In this document: positions 11,401-21,014 of the stretch, piece by piece
Position numbering within the stretch: position 1 is the stretch's first letter
Layout: the number at the start of each line of letters is the position of its first letter
NCBI GenBank assembly: GCA_029207755.1
Contig: JARCOQ010000005.1
Coordinates: 44,665,621 to 44,729,620, forward strand
Direction: 5' to 3'
DNA length: 64,000 nucleotides
Origin: Chamaea fasciata
Lineage: Eukaryota; Chordata; Aves; Passeriformes; Sylviidae
Translations under genes and position numbers: made by a program
Notes under the pieces: model-generated
What the model was told of the DNA's origin: nothing
Databases searched by the model: none
The model's input: the letters and a program-made list of their open reading frames with translations, nothing else

Positions 11401-14380
11401 GACAATTACTTAAATGGATATGCAAATGACATCTGCAACTCATTTACAATGCTGTATATATTTAAAACATAAATAAGCTGGCAATTTATTTAGCTACACA
11501 CACTTTTGAAAGTCCAAAGAAATGAATTAATGGTTTCTCCAAGAGCTAATACAATTTAAATAAAGTTTCTAAGGTTTTCAGTATCCTTTTGATTATCACC
11601 ATCTTGATCCAAACTAAGATCATGGCAGGTACATTGCAAAATGTACCCTTATCTGGTATTAACAATATCTTCCTCAATCAGTTGCCACATAAGTAATTTA
11701 AAGTCTAAACTTACATTGGTTACTCAGATAATTTATTAGTTTTAAATTAGCATCATGTCACAAATTCCATCACAAATGTGATTAAAAACAGCATTAAGCA
11801 AGCGTACTGGCAGTCATTTACCAGAAAGCAAGTTATTCTTACTTTTAATAGCACAAATAATTTTGCAACCCGTCACTGAACAAATCTACAGAGGCAGCCT
11901 TAGGCTAAGTCACAGAAGTGCTTTGAGATTTAAGAGAATAGAAACAAACATGAAATAGAGTGAAACTGACAACCCTTCAAGTACCAACAGTTCACAATGT
12001 TCAAGCAGCTTTGTCAGAGATACTTTCTAAGCTATACTATAATAGTCTACGTACCTCAGCCTCATATTTTATTTTCTTCTCTTCTAAAATATGTGCATGT
12101 TCTTCCTTTTGATGCTCAAATTCTGATTTCAGAAAGGTATGGTCGTAACGTAGTTTATTATATAGTGTTCTGTATTTTTCTACTTCCTAAGTTAGACCAA
12201 AAAAATAATCAATTAAAAGTTTTCAAATTTATTTCTTTTAAATGTTCACACATTGTTCCTATTGTTTCACAAGTTATCTTCCATGAATTGAATTTCGCCT
12301 CCACCCTCTTCCATGATTTCAACCTTCCCTGCCTGGAACAACAGTAACAGAAATATAATGTCATACTTTGCTCCCCTTTCAGTTTTAATTTCCCCTAAGG
12401 TTTTAGGAAGAACTCTAAAACAGTGATCGCTGCTCTAAATGGAATAAAATTTCAATACTTATGACTTACATTTTCTAGCTTCTGAAAACGCTCTCTTATA
12501 GGAGACTCCAATTCCTCATATATTTTTGCTTTTAACTGTTCTAATTTTTGAGGAGTTAGCACCTTAAAACAGAAAAATATCACAAATAATTAGTCATATT
12601 CAGTTATTTACACTGTGATAGGTCACATAGCCAGGAATAAAGTATTTCAAACATGATTTTAGGAATTCTACTTAATTTTTTATGTTTTTCTAAAGAAATT
12701 TCGATAGTAATTCCAGAAACAAAAATGTATTAGTGAACTAAAAATATTCTGGGAAGACAACAGAAGCATTTGGAATGTCAGCATTTATCGGTAGAAGCAA
12801 CACAAATTTCAGGCTGAATTGCCAAGAGATTTATCTCCTTTGTGGGGGATGAGGGAAGGAAAAGCAGTCTCACATAAAAGATAAAGAATTAGTGTCTGAG
12901 CTAAACAGTAAGTGAACCAACCCAAAAAGATCAAAATGAGCAACACCAAACAATTATTTGCAGAACACATTAGATGTGTGTTCTCCAACGGATACATGGG
13001 TATTGGTTTGAATGAAAAAACTATCAAGGAAGATTCCTTACCTTAAGTGCTATTCTGCAGGGTATTTTGATGAAATTTCTTGGTAAGGTTCACACAGCAA
13101 ACTATCTACCAAGAAACAGTTTGAAACAAAAAATTTCATCCACAACCCTGAAGTCCCTGGAACTTAGTTCTAGTTACGGTACTTAGGCACATCTCCTCCA
13201 TTCAGTCTGGGATCCTTTGGTTACAGATTATACTTGTTTCCTAAGAACATGTCCTGCATTACTTTAAGGGAACAAGCAGTTCCACAGACTGTCACCCAAG
13301 TTATCTTAAACGTTGAGGAGTTTTTCTGTTTGATTTCTGTTTGGGATTTTTTTAAGAAAAAGAAAGAAACTGTCATCACAAAGAGAAACAAATATCTATT
13401 TTTCTAGTCACTTATCCTAACAGGTTTAGGCACCTAAGTTACCCTCCAAGGCAGATGATTCTCCCATTAACAGCAGAGCAAGCACAGATGGAGACTGAGA
13501 GTTTTACACAGCACCTAACAACAGGATTTGTAAGATTCAGTTAAACAAGGAAACAGTAATTTCAACCCATAGTCACTCTAAAGGAGAGCCATTACTTGGA
13601 TTGAGTGAATTTCAAGACACCTGAAATATATCCAAGCTAGGTATATGCATGCTGCATTAACAGAAAAAAATGCATGGCCCTACTACAGAATAAAAATACA
13701 TACCAAGTCCTTCCAGTAAATTATCTCACCTGCAGCTTCACTTGTTCCAGCTCTTGTGTTTTAGCCAGCAACTGATCTTGAAAGTCAGCAAGAAGCTGCT
13801 GAAATTTGTCATGTACAGTCTGTTTTTCAACTAACAACCGTCTCAGTTCATCTTGTGATTTGGTATAATCCTCTTGCAATCTGAAAGATAACACACATAC
13901 TTACTTTATATTCACCTTTTAAAATTAGAACTTAAAGCTCAAAAGACACACAGAAGCAAAGACACAAACACCAAATAAGAACTAAGCTATTAATATCCTC
14001 TTCCTGTAATATACTGAAAAGTTATCCCATACTTACAAACACAAAAAGCACTGCAGAAACATCATCTGCAATGTCTTAAGGTACTTTCAGTTGTTCATTT
14101 TCTAATATAAACAACACTCAAATCTAACAGAAATAGCTAACACGCATCTCACACATACAAATATATCCCTTCCAATATTTAGCTTCACCTTATAACAACA
14201 CAAAGAGAGAAACTTGTCTAAATGGATGTACCTTAGATGTTCTGCCCTTAGCGTTTGATAATTTGCTTTATGGTGTTCACTTCGCATTTTTTCATCCATC
14301 AAAAGCTTTAGTATTTCCTGTGAATTAGCTGCAACACCGTTTTCACCCACAGGAGGAAGGAGGTTGCCCAAACCATCCAT
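2285..14380 (-). CDS. CEP83: CEP83 (CCDC41), centriolar distal-appendage coiled-coil protein; 11 coding exons, 3' end outside window
   Basis: Joining eleven minus-strand exons (14380-14232, 13880-13730, 12562-12470, 12186-12055, 9621-9370, 8104-7973, 6269-6155, 4697-4553, 4422-4273, 3630-3555, 2442-2285) gives 517 codons plus 2 nt in one open frame, with AG/GT at every junction. The product is almost all charged heptad-type coiled coil. It carries stretches I recognise from CEP83, such as [30 protein letters not shown] and RQLAEMQ. Human CEP83 is about 700 residues, so roughly 175 C-terminal residues lie left of base 2,285. In known biology CEP83 sits at the root of the distal appendages, recruits CEP89, SCLT1, FBF1 and CEP164, docks the mother centriole to membrane and is mutated in nephronophthisis (NPHP18). 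The next gene upstream, TMCC3, is on the same strand, as in human. No frameshift or internal stop was seen. Confidence 0.95.
3232..3245. promoter_or_regulatory. X-box-like RFX site in CEP83 intron
   Basis: GTCTCCATGGCAAC is an imperfect palindrome. It matches the ideal RFX site GTTGCCATGGCAAC at 12 of 14 positions, with an intact GGCAAC half site. RFX factors drive ciliary genes, but this copy sits deep inside the gene rather than at the promoter. Function is unproven. Confidence 0.35.
3555..3630 (-). CDS. CEP83: CEP83 coding exon (residues 440-465)
   Basis: 76 nt, phase 2 in and phase 0 out. The acceptor is CAATTTTAG and the donor GTAAGG. It reads [20 protein letters not shown] and ends ANLKQ. 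Short and more diverged than its neighbours, but phase-compatible on both sides. Confidence 0.87.
4273..4422 (-). CDS. CEP83: CEP83 coding exon (residues 390-440)
   Basis: 150 nt, phase 2 in and out. The acceptor is TGTCTTAG and the donor GTAGCG. It reads [13 protein letters not shown], then [20 protein letters not shown], matching human in order and spacing. The Trp is the only one in the assembled reading. Confidence 0.92.
4553..4697 (-). CDS. CEP83: CEP83 coding exon (residues 342-390)
   Basis: 145 nt, phase 1 in and phase 2 out. The acceptor is TTATGCAG and the donor GTATGTC. It includes [20 protein letters not shown], which is essentially invariant against human CEP83. The tail [13 protein letters not shown] is more diverged. 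Confidence 0.94.
6155..6269 (-). CDS. CEP83: CEP83 coding exon (residues 304-341, split codon 342)
   Basis: 115 nt, phase 0 in and phase 1 out. The acceptor is TTCATAG and the donor GTAAATG. It reads [20 protein letters not shown] and ends [12 protein letters not shown], as in vertebrate CEP83. Confidence 0.9.
7614..7634 (+). repeat. A21 homopolymer
   Basis: Twenty-one consecutive A on the + strand in a CEP83 intron. No adjacent element body was recognised. Confidence 0.95.
7973..8104 (-). CDS. CEP83: CEP83 coding exon (residues 260-303)
   Basis: 132 nt in phase 0/0. The acceptor is CATTCCAG and the donor GTAAGTAC. It reads [20 protein letters not shown] and ends REVNSLAAQ. Coiled coil; matches the human block containing EQN..L..KLHK.ERE. 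Confidence 0.9.
9370..9621 (-). CDS. CEP83: CEP83 coding exon (residues 176-259)
   Basis: 252 nt in phase 0/0, the longest coding exon here. The acceptor is CTATTAG and the donor GTAAGA. It includes [19 protein letters not shown] and [20 protein letters not shown], both near-identical in spacing to human CEP83. It is entirely predicted coiled coil. Confidence 0.93.
9622..12054 (-). other. CEP83 intron carrying the CR1 fragment
   Basis: About 2.4 kb of intron. Apart from the CR1 piece it contains an A/C-rich low-complexity stretch near 10,650-10,750. Nothing else could be identified. Confidence 0.7.
9770..10590 (+). mobile_element. CR1 LINE 3' fragment, plus orientation, degenerate
   Basis: This lies in the CEP83 intron between the exons at 9370 and 12186, antisense to the gene. 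The + strand resembles the 3' end of CR1 ORF2 plus 3' UTR. Conceptual pieces read [27 protein letters not shown] and [12 protein letters not shown], corresponding to the CR1 reverse-transcriptase C-terminal region (usually LDDGIE, AIQRDLDRLE and HLG..NP). The nucleotide phrase GGATCTGGGGGTCCTAGTGG near 10,080 and the ending ACTAGAAAGAG..CTTCCAA..ATGATTC are typical. Many stops and shifts show an old, dead copy. Boundaries are approximate to about 30 nt. Confidence 0.85.
12055..12186 (-). CDS. CEP83: CEP83 coding exon (residues 132-175)
   Basis: 132 nt in phase 0/0. The acceptor is AACTTAG and the donor GTACGT. It reads [20 protein letters not shown] and then a charged helix ending KIKYEAE. 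The [20 protein letters not shown] pattern is a CEP83 signature. Confidence 0.9.
12470..12562 (-). CDS. CEP83: CEP83 coding exon (residues 101-131)
   Basis: 93 nt in phase 0/0. The acceptor is TTTTAAG and the donor GTAAGT. It encodes [19 protein letters not shown], closely matching the human segment that begins LTPQKLE. The Pro in LTP marks a break between coiled-coil segments. Confidence 0.9.
13730..13880 (-). CDS. CEP83: CEP83 coding exon (residues 50-100)
   Basis: 151 nt, entering in phase 2 and ending in phase 0. It is flanked by TCTTTCAG and GTGAGAT. It reads [16 protein letters not shown] and on to ELEQVKLQ, a continuous amphipathic coiled coil rich in Gln and Leu. Confidence 0.9.
14232..14380 (-). 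CDS. CEP83: CEP83 first coding exon (residues 1-49, split codon 50)
   Basis: The start is the ATG at 14378-14380 (reading [15 protein letters not shown]), with A at -3 and G at +4. It is fixed by an in-frame TAG at 14432-14434 with no other ATG between; the in-frame GTG at 14396-14398 is not needed. Human CEP83 starts 8 residues earlier, and its second Met aligns with this one. The donor is CTAAG|GTAC, phase 2. The exon continues upstream as 5' UTR; a good acceptor (pyrimidine-rich then CAG) lies near 14,488. Confidence 0.9.
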
Positions 14381-17300
14381 TTTATGACAACTGTTCACGA
14401 TGAGTACAGAGAAGACAAGATTAATGTGTAACTAATCCACAAGAGCATCCACTCCTCCCGCTGAGATCTCAGAAGATCAAGACACCTGGACAAATACAAG
14501 GACATGTAATTAGCATTCAAGCTCATTCACAGTTCAAAGGTTTCACAAACTGCTTCTGCTTTCAGTGCAGGAGAATCCTGGTTCTGCTGTAACACAGGTT
14601 AGAAACCTTTACTAAAAGTACAACTCCTCTCTGTTCACGCAGCCTGGCCTGAGAAGTAATAGCCCTTACAGGGGCATAGAATACACTTAAACATGAAGGT
14701 CATTTGAGTCAATACAAGATAAGAATACATACTACAATCTGACAGATTACATGAAATTTTATTTTTACTTATGCTATACCCTGAGACTCCAACTATGACA
14801 CCCTAATTATGCCTTTTTCATCAGAGCTCAAGCAGAAGTCACAGACAGCAGACACACAGCTTATTAAAGTCAAAGTCTGTCAAACTGTCCTAACAGGTTG
14901 CATTAATCAATACACTAGTACTTCAGTTGGAAGAAAAGCAGATAATTCTCTACTGAATTCCTATCAAGCCCTCCCTGGAGAAGAGTTAAGGTGTCAGGGA
15001 CAGCCTGGAAGACACCTGCCCACAGTTCAGTCCTGAAATACATCACTTCCTTATTTTCAAAGCTTATCTTGTGGTTTCTTGAGACCTTTCTAGAAAGACT
15101 TTCCAAAATGTGATAATATCAGATTGGTGTGAGGAAAGCTACAAATCAAGAGTTCCTGAGAAATAAAGTATTCTAATATGCCTCATTAGTGCTTTCTGAT
15201 ATTTGAAGCAATAGGTATTAATCTGATCACTACTGACACTTCTACAGGATCTAGGGGAGGGAGGACTGCAACTGAATTTTAGGGAAGTTAGAAAACTTTG
15301 AAAACAACCACTCTGCCATTTTAGCTTTTTGCACAGCTGGACTGATGCCTAAGAAGTCCATGTCTGCAGTGTGCAAAGTGTACCTTTGTACAAAGTAAAA
15401 CTCACACAGAAACAATGATAAATCTCTACCACCACTACAAATACTTCACCTTCTTTACATGCACAGTTGCATGTATGTTTTCTACCACTGCACTCTTTCA
15501 TGGATGTATCTTAAACACAATTTGATTTTATAAACCCCTGAACTATAAGCTAGATGAAAATCCATCTTCCACAGAGGAAGAAAACATCCATTCCACTAAG
15601 ACATGATAATGTCAGGCAAACGTAAATGTAAGACATTCTTTCCCATTTTTATTTCCTCCATTGCTAAAATGAGAAAAGGTCAGAGAAAAATTTACCACTT
15701 ATAACATTAGTCTAGGCAAAGCAACAAGTTTGTATTCTGCCTTACCCAAATTTGCTGAGAGAATGAAGAGAAAGAAATCAGAACAAAGAACACTCTCCTC
15801 TGTGACTGTCCTAAATGCACAACCAATTTCAAACACTAATGACATATGTTCTGAAGGCCCTTCTAACCAATACAATCTCTTTTTCATCCCTGAATTTTGT
15901 TGGCTGTTGAGAAACAAAGGACAACAGCAATTTTCAAACTCAATATAAAGACATTTTCAATTGTTAAACCAACAGCTGGATGAGGAGAACAGGTCAGTGA
16001 TGCTAAAGACAATAAATCATGTGAGAGGACAGAAAGCTCTGGTACAGAGAGAAAATTCAAGGCAGCATGTCCCTAATAATTTGTAAGCATATCAACAGTG
16101 TTAACATGATCACTATTAAAAACAAACAAAACCCACACACAAACAAAAAGAATAAAGCAAACCAACAAACCAAAACAACAACAAAAAACCCCCAACAACC
16201 CGACAACAGTACTTTGCTTTCATATGCTCTAGATACTAAATGTAACCATCAAACTGTAAACCAAGGCTTGGAATTAGGAACACAGCATTTAAGGTCGGGT
16301 CTCAATCCAGCTGCTTACTTAAGTTAGAAGTATTTCTGAAGCGGCACAATGGAGATAATGTCAAAGACGCCAAGCAAACACTACGTTTTCTGAGAGCATG
16401 TCAGCTGAAGCACAGCCTTTTGTACTCTCTATTCCAAGCTGCTGCAGGTGAGAAGTGTATTCTCTCCTCACAGCTTTTGCTACTATCAAAAAGTGCACAA
16501 ATTACAAAGCAAGACACACACCTGGCCATATATTCATATGCATGAAGATTTCATGAAAAAGATAAGAGGAGAAAAGAGGGAGATAATTGCAGCTGACAAA
16601 ACAATGATCCAGACTGGAAAAGCCTAAACTGAATTTCAGGAAACAAATCTCTTTTGGCTTGCAGGGACATCTAGCGGCAAATGTCATGATTTGCATTCCC
16701 GGTGGCAACTGTGAAACAGACAACAGAGATTTCATCACTTCGTGAGCTCTTTCCTCAAAAACACAAAGAACAATTCGTAATATTTAACCTATTCCATGCA
16801 AAAAAAGTTTTTTGTTGCTTTGAGGTTCTTTTCTCCACACCACAAAATAATTTCGGTCAGTAAACCTTCAATAGTTCACAACATTTAGGGACACAAATAC
16901 TTTAAGTATATTACCAACCAGAATCTTGGCTGTGCTAATGGCTAAGAGTAGTTGCTCACAGTCAGTGAACAGGTCTTAAATATTCTTCAAAATTACTTAA
17001 AGACTACACCCATCATTTTGGAGAAATACTTTAAAAGAACACTAGATTCTTCCTCTTTTGGAGATGTGTTCAAGAAGTGGAGCATAAAACAGACTTTAAA
17101 GAAACTAAACCTACCATCGCATCTAAACTTAATTCTACACCTACTTATTTGCCAAATTTTATCAAGGTGCCAAACTGCAGACTTGTATTAGTCAGCCCAA
17201 ATTCATACTATGAAACCTTAACCTCATTTCCCCCAGGTATAAATATAAAGGCATTGGTGCAGAGTCCTGAAGCCCAGGAAATGAACATTCTACAGGTAAA

Positions 17301-20185
17301 ATGGCAATACTTACTGTAGAATAGCAAAGTGAAGTAAATCAATTACATTTCCAAGAATCACCTTTGTTTTGCCTTTCTTCTCCAATTATTTCTCCTCCTA
17401 AAGAGAGGAACTGCTGAATGACCTACTAGACATCTTTCCTCTTTACAGCTGCACATCATGAAAGGGTTTTTCTTTTGCAATATTTTTCAGATATATTATA
17501 TTATCTTTTTCTTTGCTACAAGCTCATAAAAGTGAGAATATTTGCATTAAGAGAAAAATATGATACATCAATATGTTTTTTTCTTTGTATGCATTTTTAT
17601 GGCATTTTGTTTACAATAGCAAGGCTTCCTTCTTGTTCACCTGGCATAACCAGATGATATGACTGTACCATGTATTGGTAACTCCCCTGAGTGCCATACA
17701 TAACTCCCTCAGGGCTCTCTTTTCCATACCATAGCCACACTTAAAACACTTAAATTTATTGTGTTTGAACACAGTTTTAAACAGCTGGACGATACAACGA
17801 ATACAATTTTGCAACTAACAATGAAAAAACTGACAGTATTTAGCCTCGTGTAGGTTTTGCTCAAGCAATAAAATTCTCAGTAAGATCTGTGGAAGTCAAA
17901 GAGCTTCTTCACACAAATTCATGGTCTAATTCCTCTGCCTGCTTCTGTCACAACTCCAGATCTCTTTATTTGCTTTTCCTTTTTTCCTAATCGAATTTGC
18001 CAATATCTTCTGAAAGAATGAACTACTTGCCTGAGAGAGTGAAAAACTCAAGGAAAGCACAGCCTCAAGAAAGCAACTCTCCAAACACCACCCCCCTCTC
18101 ATCCCTGCTCAAGAGCCTACAGTAAGATCAGATAATGAACTAATGCAAAAGTGTAATCCAACACAAGGGCTCACTGTCACCAGGAACGGGAGGGTTCCAC
18201 TCCTCATTTCTTTGTCCCCATTCCTGTGTTTGTCATTCATCAGAACCCTTCATGAACTGTTTTAACTCAAGAAGCCAACACACTCAAACAAGCAGAAGCC
18301 ACTCAATAGTTGTTCTGTGAGCTCAGTGAGTCACACGAGCTCATGGAAAAATCCAGCAAGCGACATCATCAGTGAAAGTGGGCAGCTGGTACGGACTAGG
18401 GGAAGGGAACAAAGAGCCAAGGAAACAGACAGGAGGAGGAGCAAGCCCTTCTCCTTTCAGGAGCAGAGAGCTGGCACAGCACAGAGCTCAGATGTTCACA
18501 AAATCACAGCCTTGGACTAGATACCCAGATTTTAGACAGCCACAATTCAGTGAAACAAACCCTACCTTAAACAACTATGCAACACACTCATAAGAGATCG
18601 GACTTCCCATGAACATCAAGTGTGTAATAAATAAAAACACCCAAACCCCCTTCTATATAATTTGAGAAATGTGACAGCACACTGCATTTTACTTTAACAG
18701 TCCATATTCTACTGATCTGTCATCAGCAACTTGCAACAGTCAAAGCAATCACCTTAAAAAATCAAGGGAGGCAAAACCAGAGAGAAACAGGAAAACCTTT
18801 GTTATAGAGAGTTCCATAACACAGACACTGCTCAGATGTTCCTGCAGAGAATCCAGTGAAAATAAACACTCAACACTTTTGTGCACGTAATTGCAGAAAT
18901 ACTGGAGAATATCTGTATGACAGTTGCATTACAGAAGACATCAATCTCATGCAAGCTACTATCACTCCCTCCACAACTTTTCAAGGGAAAAGTGTCAACA
19001 ATTAACTGTATACTATTGCAGTGTCCAACCCTACACAGGGCACATGGTACCACCCTTTCAGTTTCTGCCTTATACTACAGATCCAGTTACTTATTAGGTG
19101 AAAAACAATAAACAAGGTTCTCTCTTAACTCAGGGTTAAAATTTGTGCCTTAGCCACCCACATTACCAAGTCAAACTAAGAGTAGATACTGATCAAATTG
19201 AATTTTGAATGGGAGCTACAGCTGGTAAATTGAGCTGTACTCAAGAGCAGCCAGTCTATACACACCATGCATGTTTTCCACTGTTTTTTCAAGGCAAGAA
19301 ACTTTCAAACACACACAAATTTTTGTCCACAAAAACCTCATTCAAAGTTCTACTCGGGCATACAAATGGCTGCTTTTTGCAAATACACCTATAGTCCACA
19401 ACCAAAACTCTTCTGAAAAATCACTTCCCTTTCATATCGACCCAAAAATCGCGATGTTCAGGGAGGGCATAGGTTTCACACTGCCATACGTATCCTACCT
19501 CCTATAGGCAGAAACGTGATTTTATACACACGCTACAGTACGTGCACGAAGTTCGAGTGACAGGTCAAGCAAGCCGCTTAAGTCACCGTGACCTTTTTAC
19601 TGTTCATTTTTTTGACTTATGGACGTAGGAGCTCGGTCGGACAAACACCGCTAGCACGGCTGACATAAATCCAGAAGCACAGAAAAATAATAATTTTCCT
19701 CACAGCGACCGTGGCTGGGGACCGCTGGTGGAAAGCAAAGCAGACAAGCGTAAACATTTGAAAGCCGGCAGCGGGCGGGCTCCTGCTGCCCCTGAAGCGT
19801 GCCAGGCGATCCCGACGGCAGCAGGCCACAGAGGCCTCAGCAGGCCGCTCCCGGCGGCGGAGCGGCGGGCACAGAGGAGCGCCGGGCTCTCCGGTGCCGG
19901 CTGCGCGGGGAACAGCGGCCCGGCCCGGGGGAGAGAGCGCTGGGCCCGAGCAGAGGCCAAGGGGCCTCCCCGCCCGTTCGCCAAGAGGTGCAGCCCTACG
20001 CAGGCAGAAGGGCCGCGGTCAGCCCAGCCTCCATCACAGTCCGGCCCCGCTCGCAGCCCGGCTCCCCCCTTACAGCCCGGTGCTCCGCACTCCCCGGCTC
20101 CCCCCGGCACAGCGGAGCCGCCGCCCACAGACCGGCCAGGCGTGGCCGCCGCCGGCCCCAGCCATTTAAAAATGGCGCCGCTCAC
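14381..20185 (-). other. CEP83 5' UTR remainder and first intron
   Basis: This separates the coding start from the CpG-island promoter. The first coding exon continues as 5' UTR to a probable acceptor near 14,488; the rest is intron. AT-rich; an A/C-rich low-complexity run lies near 16,110-16,205. The stretch from about 19,700 up becomes CpG-rich. No further exon could be placed with confidence, but additional untranslated exons would be hard to see. Confidence 0.6.
20161..20176. promoter_or_regulatory. Palindromic YY1-like element
   Basis: GCCATTTAAAAATGGC has perfect 7-bp inverted arms around AA. Each arm carries an ATGGC/GCCAT core, and the right arm extends to AAAATGGCGCC, close to the YY1 consensus. 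It sits about 10 nt inside intron 1 from the proposed exon 1 donor, a common place for YY1 sites in CpG-island promoters. Binding is inferred. Confidence 0.4.
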
Positions 20186-20300
20186 CTCCCGCCGGCGCCG
20201 CCGCCCGCCGGACCCGCGGCGCGCGGGGCACCCTGGGAGCGTGGCCGGGGAGACGGGCGGGCTCCGCAATGGCGGGGCGAGCCCTCAGGGCGCCCTGGGC
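20186..20300 (-). other. CEP83: Probable CEP83 untranslated exon 1 (transcription start approximate)
   Basis: On the minus strand GGCGGGAG|GTGAGC at 20186/20185 is a near-perfect 5' splice site inside the CpG island, in the right direction to splice to the first coding exon. The upstream limit is not defined by sequence; about 20,300 is a guess. Confidence 0.5.
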
Positions 20301-20330
20301 GCACCGGTGTGTCTGCGGAGCGCTGCTCTC

Positions 20331-20982
20331 CCACAGAGAAATACTGTGAACACCATCCTCTCCTAAACGTCCCCATTTCCCCTCTAAAATTTCTTCGAGT
20401 GAAGCAAGAGATTGAACGTCCTGATCGGTATTGCCATTCCTCTAATAAGGCTAACAGCGCTTTGATAAGGATTAAAATTGTTTTCAATTAGTATATTAGC
20501 AGGTGGGTATTGGTGATGACACGCACACACATCGAAAGAAAAAATGACAAAAAACCCGCCCAAGGCAAATGTCACGTCCGCCAGCAGCTGGAGATCACAG
20601 CTGCAGTCACTGCCCAGAGGTGGCCGCAAGCCAGCTGAAGTGTCTAAAGCCCTGATTTCAGAGCTCCAAAGGCAAGCTTAGCGCTGCCGTGTCAGCCCGA
20701 CTCTGCGGACCCGTGTCGCTGTGCAGGCTGACATGGATGTTGCACTTGTTGAAATGTTAGAAGTGAAATAGCAACAGTATTCCATCTAAACCAATATACG
20801 CCTATAGGGAAATGAATGACACCACAAGGCTCTGCAGTGAATTAAAAATTATTTTTTATTCGAAACAAATTTTGATGAAAAATACGAGCATTAAAAGCTA
20901 TAGATCTGAACAGTTTTACACTGCAAAGAAATCTTTATAGAAAGTGCTATGAAGTTGCACTCTCATTTTGTGTATCCAATTT

Positions 20983-21014
<32 letters not shown>

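Larger units (their letters stand above)
12187..14231 (-). other. CEP83 introns between the 5' coding exons
   Basis: The non-exonic parts (12187-12469, 12563-13729, 13881-14231) show no mobile element, repeat array or extra exon. The exons on either side already join in phase. Confidence 0.7.
19700..20330 (-). promoter_or_regulatory. CpG-island promoter of CEP83
   Basis: About 630 bp that are strikingly GC- and CpG-rich inside AT-rich surroundings, the only such island in the window. It contains GC boxes (GGGCGG cores near 19,770 and 20,255) and two ATGGCG YY1-like cores. No TATA box is obvious, as expected for a housekeeping or ciliary gene. Its position about 5.5 kb upstream of the CEP83 start codon, with a strong minus-strand donor inside it, makes it the CEP83 promoter. 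A divergent + strand transcript is possible. Long open frames inside it follow from high GC and are not taken as genes. Confidence 0.8.

Noticed and set aside
14381..14398. N-terminal extension of CEP83 from an in-frame GTG
   Set aside because: The ATG at 14380 has a good context and aligns with a human Met. GTG initiation is not expected, and the frame closes at a TAG a few codons further up.
19700..20491. Overlapping open frames of 80-230 codons on both strands in the CpG island
   Set aside because: High GC depletes stop codons. The frames are Pro/Arg/Ala-rich, overlap each other on both strands and match no family I know; the island is explained as the CEP83 promoter.
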